Below the pieces are notes generated by a model that saw nothing but the letters and a program-made list of their open reading frames with translations, did not search any database and was not told where the DNA came from. From the NCBI RefSeq assembly GCF_001426885.1, contig NZ_LMFP01000001.1, forward strand, positions 126,834-190,833: a stretch of 64,000 nucleotides of DNA, read 5' to 3'. The stretch's first letter is position 1. Each line of letters begins with the position of its first letter. Origin of the DNA: Pelomonas sp. Root1444. GTDB taxonomy: Bacteria; Pseudomonadota; Gammaproteobacteria; Burkholderiales; Burkholderiaceae_C. Below are positions 1-7,191 of the stretch, piece by piece. The translations under genes and the position numbers were made by a program.

Positions 1-228
1 GTGACCACGGCCAACGGCGTCGTCTACGGCTGCTCGCTGGACGCCAGCGGCCGCATGTATGCGCTGAACGGGGCGACGGGCGCCATCCTGTGGAGCTACC
101 CGAGCGGCGGCTCCTGCCTGTCGGGTGCCGCCGTCGCCGACGGCACGCTCTATTGGGGCTCGGGCTACAGCAACTTCGGCTTCGGCACGGCCAACAGCAA
201 GCTGTACGCGTTCTCGGTGCCGGATTGA
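1..228 (+). CDS. PQQ-binding-like beta-propeller repeat protein, C-terminal fragment
   Basis: Only the last 75 codons lie in the window; the true start is to the left, so the first codon here is probably internal. The fragment carries typical PQQ/quinoprotein blade motifs: a VVYGCSLDASGRMYALNGATGAI segment with the AxxGxxLW-like turn, then a second blade ending KLYAFSVP. Proteins of this type are eight-bladed propellers, either quinoprotein dehydrogenases or BamB-like/secreted propellers. The catalytic part is not visible, so no substrate can be given. The family call is fairly safe and the exact function is unknown. Confidence 0.75.
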   Translation: MTTANGVVYGCSLDASGRMYALNGATGAILWSYPSGGSCLSGAAVADGTLYWGSGYSNFGFGTANSKLYAFSVPD

Positions 229-233
229 GCGAA

Positions 234-261
234 TGCGCGCGAGCCGCCAGGCCCGCGCGCA
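234..261. terminator. GC-rich hairpin between convergent genes
   Basis: Eight-base perfect inverted repeat (234-241 with 254-261, 12-base loop) placed just after the stop of the propeller gene and just before the stop of the convergent membrane-protein gene. There is no U-tract on either strand, so a bidirectional terminator role is only inferred from position. Confidence 0.35.
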
Positions 262-265
262 GGCC

Positions 266-700
266 TTAGCTTGAAAACTTGTACTCGCCGCGGATCTTCT
301 GCGGCGTGATGAAGACGAAGTCCGGGAACAGCTTCAAGCGCAGGTACAGGGTCAAGCCAAGCACCCCGAGGCTGAAGAGCAGCAGCAAGGTGTTCATCAC
401 CGGCGCCGCCCCGAAGTCCTTGAAATGCCGGTGCAGGTTGATCACCGTCAGGAAGATCGACACGTTGTACGCCCAGGCCCGGTGGTGCCTGAAGCCCCAC
501 ACGAACAGGTAGCAGAACGCCCCTACGACGGTGGTGAAAGCCACCGCGGCGAGCCAGCCCATCGAGAGGCTCAACACGAACGTCACCATCGCCGCCATCA
601 CCAGCTGCACGCCGGTGATCAGCACCAGGACCTTGACCGCCGTGGCGTGGGCTTCGACCCGCGCCGGCTCGGCGTACGAGGCAATCATGTTCGCCAGCAC
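266..700 (-). CDS. Small multi-pass membrane protein (3' part of a frameshifted gene)
   Basis: This open frame (GTG at 700) has about four hydrophobic segments (around residues 22-45, 50-70, 75-90 and 100-122) and ends with a soluble tail, FVFITPQKIRGEYKFSS. I do not recognise a named function. The frame remains open upstream of the GTG for several codons (QGVRDAV), and the segment 685-804 in another frame supplies what looks like the missing N-terminus. The native gene would therefore run from an ATG at 804 to 266, with one base missing in the G-run at about 719-722. Either the gene is broken, the assembly has an indel, or a -1 frameshift restores the product. Codon use throughout matches a real gene. 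Confidence 0.6.
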   Translation of the reverse strand: MLANMIASYAEPARVEAHATAVKVLVLITGVQLVMAAMVTFVLSLSMGWLAAVAFTTVVGAFCYLFVWGFRHHRAWAYNVSIFLTVINLHRHFKDFGAAPVMNTLLLLFSLGVLGLTLYLRLKLFPDFVFITPQKIRGEYKFSS

Positions 701-804
701 CGCGTCGCGAACACCCTGCCCCTGAGCGCCTTGAACGTCACCGTCTTGCTGTCGCCCTGCGCCAGCCGGCGGTTCACTTCGGCGTGGATTTCCTTCTTGT
801 TCAT
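685..804 (-). pseudogene. N-terminal piece of the frameshifted membrane protein
   Basis: The ATG at 804 opens a 39-codon frame beginning MNKKEIHAEVNRRLAQGDSK, a lysine-rich amphipathic start that reads like the N-terminus of a real protein. It runs into a stop shortly after leaving the KALRG stretch. Shifting by one base at the GGGG run (719-722) gives a continuous KALRGQGVRDAVLANMIASY reading that joins the frame at 266-700. The start lies nine bases after the stop of the upstream acyl-CoA ligase on the same strand, so both would be co-transcribed. Confidence 0.55.
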
Positions 805-812
805 CGCGACGC

Positions 813-2522
813 TCAATCCCCGAACGACACCTTGGCCCGCTTGCCCACCCACGCGTCGAACTTGGCCGCGTAGGCCTCCTCGATGCGGTTGCGCTTGACC
901 TTGAACGTCGGCGTGATGAAGCCGTTGTCCACCGTCCAGGGCGTCTTGATCAGCACCAGCGTGTCCAGCTGCTCGTGCGGGTCCAGGCGGGCGTTGACGT
1001 CGTCCAGGTGCTGGCTCAACTCGGCCATCAATGCCGCCCTCTCGGCATCGGTGCTGGTGCGCTGCAAGCCCTGCGGCGACAGCATCGCGATGCCCAGCGG
1101 CTGGCCCATGTTGGCGCCGGCCACGCAGCAGGCCTCGATGTTGGGGTTCATGCCCAGCTTGTCCTCGATGGGTGCGGGTGCCACGTACTTGCCCTTGCTG
1201 GTCTTGAACAAGTCCTTCACGCGGCCGGTGATGCGCACGCAGCCCTCGGCGTCCTGCGTCACCTTGTCGCCGGTGTGCAGCCAGCCGTCCGGCGTCAGGG
1301 CGTCGGCCGTCAGGCCGGGCTCCTTGTAGTAGCCGATCATCAGCGCCGGGCTGCGCATCTGCAGTTCGCCGGTGGCGGGGTCGATGCGGGTCTGCACGCC
1401 ACCGTAGGCCGGGCCCACGGTGCCACGCTGGTTCTTGCCCGGCAGGGTCATGTGCGACAGCGCCAGGTTCTCGGTCATGCCGTAACCCTCGTTGACGTGC
1501 AGGCCCAGCGCGTCGTACCACTCCAGCAGCGCGACCGGCATGGGCGCGGCGCCGCCGACGGCGATGCGGCATTGGTCCAGGCCCAGGGCCTTCAGCACCT
1601 TCTTGCGCACGAGGTTGCCGATGATGGGCAGGCGCAGCAGCTTATTCATCTTCTGCGGCGGCATCTTGGCCTGCACGCCCTGCTGGAACTTGACCCACAG
1701 CCGCGGCACGCTGAAGAAGATGGTCGGCCGGGCGCGCTGCAGGTCGGCGGTGAAGGTGTCCAGCGACTCGGCGAAGAACACCTTGAGGCCGACCTTCAGC
1801 CAGCTGTGCTCCACCAGCACGCGCTCGGCCACGTGCGCCAGCGGCAGGTACGACAGCATGCGGTCGTTGGCGCTCATCGGGAAGCGGTCCAGCCCCGCGC
1901 CGATGGCCCAGGCGAAGGCGCCGAAGTTGTGCATCACGCCCTTGGGGTTGCCGGTCGTGCCCGAGGTGTAGATCAGCGTGCAGAGTTCGTCGGCGCCGCG
2001 CGTGGGCTCGCCCTGCAGCGGTTCGGTGCGGGCGCAGATGGCGTCCCAGCTCTCGTAGGTGGTCTTCGCGTCGTCGGGCGACAGCGCATAGCTCGCGCCG
2101 GGCAGGCGGGGCAGCACGCCCGGCTTCATGCCCTCCCAGCCGTCGAGCTTGCCGACGAAGATGAAGCGCGCATCGCTGTGCGTGAGGATCTGCGCGATGG
2201 TGTCGGCCGCGAGCGTCGGGTACAGCGGCACCGAGACATAACCGGCCATCCAGATGGCAAGGTCGCTCATCAGCCACCACGCGCAGTTCTTGGACAGGAT
2301 GGCCACCTTGGCATCGGCCGGCCAGCCCTCGGCGGCGCCCTTGGCCTTCAGGAAGGCTGCCATGCGGCGCACCTGGTCGCCCACCTGGGCCCACGTGAAG
2401 TCCTTCACGTCGGCGCCGCCGACGCCTCCCATGGGCTGCGTCAGCGTGACCGTGCTGCCGGCCGTGCGCTCCCAGTGGTAGAGGCGTTGCAGGGCGAGTT
2501 GGTCGGCGGCAATGGTGGCCAT
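813..2522 (-). CDS. AMP-dependent acyl-CoA synthetase (long-chain fatty acid-CoA ligase type)
   Basis: 569-residue member of the ANL superfamily, which activates a carboxylic acid with ATP to an acyl-adenylate and transfers it to CoA. Visible motifs are the P-loop-like YTSGTTGNPKGV (about residues 190-201), the GYGMTE motif (about 348), the HTGD motif (about 416), and the hinge ITGRVKDLFKTSKGKYV. The C-terminus contains TFKVKRNRIEE, the form seen in FAA/ACSBG-like long-chain ligases. Length fits that group. The start ATG is preceded by GGAG-like sequence (gaggagacctgccc on the minus strand). The substrate chain length cannot be fixed from sequence. It may be co-transcribed with the broken membrane protein downstream. 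Confidence 0.85.
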   Translation of the reverse strand: MATIAADQLALQRLYHWERTAGSTVTLTQPMGGVGGADVKDFTWAQVGDQVRRMAAFLKAKGAAEGWPADAKVAILSKNCAWWLMSDLAIWMAGYVSVPLYPTLAADTIAQILTHSDARFIFVGKLDGWEGMKPGVLPRLPGASYALSPDDAKTTYESWDAICARTEPLQGEPTRGADELCTLIYTSGTTGNPKGVMHNFGAFAWAIGAGLDRFPMSANDRMLSYLPLAHVAERVLVEHSWLKVGLKVFFAESLDTFTADLQRARPTIFFSVPRLWVKFQQGVQAKMPPQKMNKLLRLPIIGNLVRKKVLKALGLDQCRIAVGGAAPMPVALLEWYDALGLHVNEGYGMTENLALSHMTLPGKNQRGTVGPAYGGVQTRIDPATGELQMRSPALMIGYYKEPGLTADALTPDGWLHTGDKVTQDAEGCVRITGRVKDLFKTSKGKYVAPAPIEDKLGMNPNIEACCVAGANMGQPLGIAMLSPQGLQRTSTDAERAALMAELSQHLDDVNARLDPHEQLDTLVLIKTPWTVDNGFITPTFKVKRNRIEEAYAAKFDAWVGKRAKVSFGD

Positions 2523-2678
2523 GGGCAGGTCTCCTCGGGGATCTTTTTGGGGAGCCGCGAAGTTAACCGTGGGCGCGCCATCGGCCCCTCCGGGTAAACG
2601 CTTTTTGGCGTGACGCGCTGCCTACAGACCGTGGAGAGATGACTCTAGAAACGCCTGCCGGCCGCCCTGGCGGTCGGT

Positions 2679-3962
2679 TCAGTCGTCCTGGAAGGCCGCC
2701 AATGCCGCGGTGATGTCGGCCTCGCTGGCCTCGCGCTGCACCGGCGCGTCCGCCACCCAGCCCTCGCGTTTCAGCCGCGCCACCCACTGGCCGGCCTCGC
2801 GACCCTGTTCGAAGCCGATGCTCTGCAGCAGCAGCTCGCCGCCGGCCGACAGCAGCTTGAAATAGAACCTGCCATCACCCTCGCGGTACTGCTTGAACAC
2901 CGGCAGCGCGGCCTTGCTGGCCTTGGCAGTGGCTGCCGTGGCGGTGGCCGTGTAGGGGCGCAGGCCGACCGCGGCCCGCAGCTGCTGGAGAAACGGCACG
3001 GCGATGGCACGCGCCTTGGCAGCGCCCGCCTGCAGGACGGCCTCGAGCTGCTCGGGGTGGGCCATCAGGTTGGCGTAGCGCTCGCGCATCGGGCCGATCT
3101 GGCCGTCGATGAGCGCCACCAGCTGCTGCTTGGCCTCGCCCCAGCCCAGGCCGCCGCGCAACGCCGCACGGAATGCGGCGCGCTGCTCGGGCGTCGCGAA
3201 GGCGTCGTAGATGGTGACCAGCGCCTGGCCCTCGGGCTCCTTGGGCTCGCCGGGCAGCTTGGAGTCGGTGACGATGCGCGCCACCGCGTCCTTCAGCGCC
3301 TGGGCGCCGCCCTCGAACAGCGGGATGACGTTGTCGTAGCTCTTGCTCATCTTGCGGCCGTCCAGGCCGGGCAGCAGCTCCATCTCGGCGTCCACCTGCG
3401 CCTCGGGCAGCGTGAACAGCTCCCGGCCCTGGCCGAACAGGTGGTTGAAGCGCTGCGCGATGTCGCGCGTCATCTCGATGTGCTGGACCTGGTCCTTGCC
3501 GACCGGCACGCGGTGGGCGTTGAACATCAGGATGTCGGCCGCCATCAGCACCGGGTAGCTGAACAGCCCCATCGTCACGTGGGCGTCCGGCTCCTCGCCC
3601 GCGGCGACGGCCGCGTCCACCGCGGCCTTGTAGGCGTGCGCGCGGTTCATCTGGCCCTTGGCGGTCACGCAGGTGAGCAGCCAGGTCAGCTCGGGGATCT
3701 CGGGGACGTCGCTCTGGCGGTAGAAGGTGACGCGGTCGGCGTCCAGGCCGGCGGCCAGCCAGGTGGCGGCGATGGCGCGGCTGGAGTGGGCGAGGCGGTC
3801 CGGCTCGTCGCACTTGATCAGCGCGTGGAAGTCGGCCATGAAGAAGAAGCTCTCCACGCCGGGCGCCCGGCTGGCCGCGATGGCCGGGCGGATGGCGCCG
3901 ACGTAGTTGCCGAGGTGCAGGGTGCCGGTGGTGGTGATGCCGGTGAGGACGCGTTGGGGCAT
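2679..3962 (-). CDS. trpS: Tryptophanyl-tRNA synthetase with DUF1508-like C-terminal extension
   Basis: Class I aminoacyl-tRNA synthetase charging tRNA-Trp in the cytoplasm. The HIGH-equivalent GTLHLGNY lies near the N-terminus and the KMSKS loop is intact ([10 protein letters not shown]). The chosen ATG at 3962 gives the expected MPQRVLTG start; a longer frame back to 4043 overlaps the lacI-type gene and is not needed. The protein is 427 residues, about 90 longer than E. coli TrpS. The extra C-terminus (from roughly residue 340) contains [16 protein letters not shown], resembling a YegP/DUF1508 module. It follows the LacI gene by 35 bases on the same strand. Confidence 0.95.
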   Translation of the reverse strand: MPQRVLTGITTTGTLHLGNYVGAIRPAIAASRAPGVESFFFMADFHALIKCDEPDRLAHSSRAIAATWLAAGLDADRVTFYRQSDVPEIPELTWLLTCVTAKGQMNRAHAYKAAVDAAVAAGEEPDAHVTMGLFSYPVLMAADILMFNAHRVPVGKDQVQHIEMTRDIAQRFNHLFGQGRELFTLPEAQVDAEMELLPGLDGRKMSKSYDNVIPLFEGGAQALKDAVARIVTDSKLPGEPKEPEGQALVTIYDAFATPEQRAAFRAALRGGLGWGEAKQQLVALIDGQIGPMRERYANLMAHPEQLEAVLQAGAAKARAIAVPFLQQLRAAVGLRPYTATATAATAKASKAALPVFKQYREGDGRFYFKLLSAGGELLLQSIGFEQGREAGQWVARLKREGWVADAPVQREASEADITAALAAFQDD

Positions 3963-3997
3963 GGTGGGCTGTCGGAAATGCAGCCCGGATTGTGGCC

Positions 3998-5020
3998 TCA
4001 GCCGCGTTTGCGCGAGGGCGGCGCCGCCACCGAGGCGCGCCACGTGACGCTGATGTCGAACTGCCGTGAGATGGGCAGCGCCATCTCGTAGCAGCGGTTC
4101 AGCAGCCAGTTCAGCCCGGCCAGCGTGACCTCGTGGCTGGGGATGTGCACGGAGGTGAGGCGGGGCGCGGCGAACTCGGCGCTGGGCGAGTCGTCATAGC
4201 CGAGCACCGAAATGTCCCGCGGCACCGACACACCGCGCTCCTGGAAATGCGCCAGCAGGCCGATGGCCATCTCGTCGTTGGCGCAGAACACGGCAGTCGG
4301 CAGGCGCTTGGCGCCCAGCAGCGCCTCAGCCGCGTTCCAGCCGGCCTGGTTGGAGAAGTCGCCCAGCACGATCTGCAGCTTGGACGTGTCCAGCCCGCGC
4401 AGCGCCAGCTCGCCCATGAAGCCGTTGATGCGCGCGATGTTGTCGGGCGAGGTCGTCGGGCCGGACACCACCGCGATGTCCTTGTGCTTGTGCTGCAGCA
4501 GCGCGCGCGCCGCCTGTACGCCGCCTTGCACATGGTCGGCCGTGAAGCACTGGTCCTTGATGCGGTCGAAGTGGCGGTTCAGCACGACCACCTGGCGCGC
4601 CGCCGGGCCCAGCGCCTTGATGTCCTCGTCCCGGATGGCGTTGGACAGCACGATGAGGCCGTCGCAGTCGCGGTCCAGCAGAAAGCGCATGCCCTCGACG
4701 GTCTCGACGCGCTCGTCCTCGATGCCCTCGCCGAAGGCCACCACCATGTGCAGGCCCAGGCCGCGCAGCGTCGTGTCGATGACGCGCAGGATGGGCGTGT
4801 AGTAGGTGCCGCGCAGGAAGGGGATGTAGACGCCGATCAGCTTGGACGTGCCGGCCCCCAGCGAGCGTGCGGTGTGCGAAGGCCGGAACTTCAGCTGCGC
4901 GATGACCTTGCGCACGCGCTCGGCGGTGGCCGGCGCGACGGAACCGTTCCCACTGATGACGCGCGACGCGGTGCCCACGCCCACGCCCGCCAGCCGCGCT
5001 ACGTCCTTGATGGTTGCCAT
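3998..5020 (-). CDS. LacI-family transcriptional regulator of the glucan locus
   Basis: 340 residues. The N-terminal helix-turn-helix reads [22 protein letters not shown] (about residues 3-24), followed by the hinge helix region and a periplasmic-binding-protein-like sensor domain (about 60-330) with the usual [10 protein letters not shown]-type motif ([12 protein letters not shown]). It sits 42 bases downstream of the GH3 gene on the same strand, and opposite the receptor-GH1-ABC-GH30 genes. It is therefore the obvious local sugar-responsive repressor. The perfect palindrome at 7122-7135 is its likely operator. The inducer is not known; glucose-containing disaccharides or glucose are reasonable guesses from the enzymes alongside. 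Confidence 0.9.
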   Translation of the reverse strand: MATIKDVARLAGVGVGTASRVISGNGSVAPATAERVRKVIAQLKFRPSHTARSLGAGTSKLIGVYIPFLRGTYYTPILRVIDTTLRGLGLHMVVAFGEGIEDERVETVEGMRFLLDRDCDGLIVLSNAIRDEDIKALGPAARQVVVLNRHFDRIKDQCFTADHVQGGVQAARALLQHKHKDIAVVSGPTTSPDNIARINGFMGELALRGLDTSKLQIVLGDFSNQAGWNAAEALLGAKRLPTAVFCANDEMAIGLLAHFQERGVSVPRDISVLGYDDSPSAEFAAPRLTSVHIPSHEVTLAGLNWLLNRCYEMALPISRQFDISVTWRASVAAPPSRKRG

Positions 5021-5062
5021 TCGCCCTCTGAGATCGAAGGGCTGGATTGAATCACGGCGGCT

Positions 5063-7009
5063 TCACAGCGGGCACATGGGCTTCGGATCGGCCGGTTCGG
5101 GCAGGCGCTGGGTGCCGGCCTTGGCCTCCTTGCCGCTCAGGCCGCCGCCGACCGGCCACCAGGGCTTGCTCTCGTGGCTGCTGAACTGGCAGGGCCCTGC
5201 CGGCCAGGGGAAGGACAGCCGCCCGGTGAAGCCAGGCCAGGCCTGGCCGGCGGCGGGCGCGACCAGCACGTCCGTCAGGCCCGCGCCTTCGGTGCCCGGC
5301 TGCCAGGCGGCGATGAAGGCATCGCTCTTGTTGGCGAGGTCGTTCACGTACAGCGGCCGCCCCGAATAGAGCAGCGTCACGACCGGCGCGCCGCGGCCGG
5401 CGACGCGTTGCAGCACGGCGGCGTCCTGCGGGTAGCGCGCGCTGTGGCGCAGGTTCTCGGTGGCGCGGATGTCGCCCTCGCCCTCGGCATAGGGCGCCTC
5501 GGCCAGCACGGCGATGACGGCGTCGAAGCGCGAAGGGTCGCTCTGGCTGCCGTCGGCATCGAAGGTGACCTGCGCGTCGCCCAGGCGCTGGCGCAGCGCG
5601 GCCAGCAGCGAGGTGCCTTGCGGGTAGTCGACGTTGCTGGTGTCGCGGCCCTGCCAGGTCACGCTCCAGCCGCCGCTCTGGTGGGCCAGGCTGTCGGCCG
5701 CCGCGCCGACGACCAGCACGCGCGCGCTGGGCTTGAGCGGCAGCAGGCCGGGCTTGTGCTTGAGCAGCACCAGCGATTCGCGCACCGCGCGGCGCGCCAG
5801 GTCGCGGGCCTGCAAGGCCTCCACGGTGGCGGGCACGGCGGGCTGCATGGCGATGCTGAACTTCACGCGCAGGATGCGGCGCACCGCGTCGTCGATGCGG
5901 GCCATAGTGATGCGGCCCTGCTCGACGGCGCGCACGGTGTTCTCGTGGAACGCCTTCCACTTGAACGGCACCATCACCACGTCGATGCCGGCGTTGATGG
6001 CCTGCGGGCAGTCCTCGTCCTTGCAGCCGGGCACCTGGCCGACGCCGTCCCAGTCGCTGACGATGAGGCCGTCGAACCCGAGGCGCTCCTTGAGCACGCC
6101 GGTCATCAGCGTCTTGTTGCCGTGCATCTTGCCGTGCTCGACGTAGTTGGCCGTGTCGGTCCAACTGCTGAACGAGGCCATCACCGTCAGCACGCCGGCG
6201 TCCAGCGCGCCGAGGTAGCCGGCGCCGTGGACGCTGGCGAGTTCCTGCGGCGTCGTGCGCGCCAGGCCCTGGTCGATGCCGCGGCGCGTGCCGCCGTCGG
6301 CGATGTAGTGCTTGGCGGTGGCCAGCACGCCGCGGCCGTCCTTGAGGCCGTCCTGCAGGCCCTCGACGGCGGCCGTGCCGAGGCGCTTCACGAGCGCCGG
6401 GTCGGCGCCGAAGCTCTCGTAGGTGCGCCCCCAGCGCACGTCCTGCACGACGGCCAGCGTCGGCGCGAACGCCCAGTGCAGGCCCGAGGCGCGCACGGCG
6501 CGGGCGGTGGCGCGGCCGATGTCGCGCACCAGGTCGGCATTGCGCGTGGCGCCCAGCGCGATGTTGTGCGGGAAGAGCGTGGCGCCGCGCACGTTGTTGT
6601 GGCCGTGGACGGCGTCGGTGCCCCACAGCAGCGGAATGCCCGGCGTGGCCTGCAGCGCCGCGGCCTGGAATTCCTCCGACAGCGCCCGCCATTGCGCCGG
6701 CGTGGCCGCGCGGTTCTCGCCTGGCCAGCCGCCACCGCCGTTCAGCACCGTGCCGATGGCGTACTCGCGCACCTCGGCCGGCGTGACGGCGCGGATCTCG
6801 GGCTGGGTCATCTGGCCGATCTTCTGGCGCAGGGTCAGCGTCTTCAGCGCGGCCTCCACCTTGGCTTCCAGCGCGGCGTCGCGCTGCGGCTGGCGCGCCG
6901 GCCACGCCAGCACGATGGCATCGGTTTCGCCAGCGGCGCGGCCCGCGGCGGGCAGCAGCAGCGCGCAGGCGACGAGGATGGGACTGAGGAGGGAGGGCTT
7001 GGGTGTCAT
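5063..7009 (-). CDS. Secreted glycoside hydrolase family 3 beta-glucosidase/exoglucanase
   Basis: 648 residues from the ATG at 7009, which gives a clean Sec signal peptide (PSLLSPILVACALLLPAAGRAAG). A longer frame to 7171 would cross the promoter and is rejected. The GH3 N-terminal barrel carries LPDVSI-free but typical segments: the ATAKHYIADGG motif and the nucleophile context LIVSDWDG (Asp about residue 319). The C-terminal alpha/beta domain follows (VLLKHKPGLLPLKP). GH3 enzymes of this kind remove terminal glucose from beta-glucans and cello-, laminari- or gentio-oligosaccharides, here in the periplasm or outside the cell. It is divergently oriented to the TonB receptor and shares its promoter region and operator. 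Confidence 0.9.
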   Translation of the reverse strand: MTPKPSLLSPILVACALLLPAAGRAAGETDAIVLAWPARQPQRDAALEAKVEAALKTLTLRQKIGQMTQPEIRAVTPAEVREYAIGTVLNGGGGWPGENRAATPAQWRALSEEFQAAALQATPGIPLLWGTDAVHGHNNVRGATLFPHNIALGATRNADLVRDIGRATARAVRASGLHWAFAPTLAVVQDVRWGRTYESFGADPALVKRLGTAAVEGLQDGLKDGRGVLATAKHYIADGGTRRGIDQGLARTTPQELASVHGAGYLGALDAGVLTVMASFSSWTDTANYVEHGKMHGNKTLMTGVLKERLGFDGLIVSDWDGVGQVPGCKDEDCPQAINAGIDVVMVPFKWKAFHENTVRAVEQGRITMARIDDAVRRILRVKFSIAMQPAVPATVEALQARDLARRAVRESLVLLKHKPGLLPLKPSARVLVVGAAADSLAHQSGGWSVTWQGRDTSNVDYPQGTSLLAALRQRLGDAQVTFDADGSQSDPSRFDAVIAVLAEAPYAEGEGDIRATENLRHSARYPQDAAVLQRVAGRGAPVVTLLYSGRPLYVNDLANKSDAFIAAWQPGTEGAGLTDVLVAPAAGQAWPGFTGRLSFPWPAGPCQFSSHESKPWWPVGGGLSGKEAKAGTQRLPEPADPKPMCPL

Positions 7010-7080
7010 CGTCTTTGTTCGGTTAGGGGCGCGACGGTAGTGGCCGAAGCAAAAAAACGTCAACCCCTGGGCCGACGAGA

Positions 7081-7110
7081 TTGACAAGGCCGGTGGGGCC
7101 GCATTAGATT
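7081..7110 (+). promoter_or_regulatory. Putative sigma-70 promoter of the TonB receptor
   Basis: A consensus -35 box TTGACA (7081-7086) is followed, 18 bases later, by TAGATT (7105-7110), a 4/6 match to the -10 box. Transcription would begin near 7117, just ahead of the palindrome at 7122-7135, and the gene start is at 7192 behind an AGGAG ribosome site (7181-7185). Predicted by eye only. Confidence 0.5.
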
Positions 7111-7121
7111 TGCGTTGCGAT

Positions 7122-7135
7122 TGGAACCGGTTCCA
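7122..7135. promoter_or_regulatory. LacI-family operator (perfect 14-bp palindrome)
   Basis: TGGAACCGGTTCCA is a perfect inverted repeat with the central CG step typical of LacI/GalR operators. It lies between the divergent GH3 and receptor genes, directly downstream of the predicted receptor start site, where bound repressor would block transcription. The regulator encoded at 3998-5020 is the likely ligand. The pairing is inferred from position and operator form. Confidence 0.65.
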
Positions 7136-7191
7136 TTTTGCATCGGAAAGACCGGTCCAGGCAGCGAACAAGACAGAACCAGGAGACCACC

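Noticed and set aside
3963-4043. Longer TrpS start overlapping the LacI gene
   Set aside because: The conserved synthetase begins at MPQRVLTG, and the extension is not protein-like.
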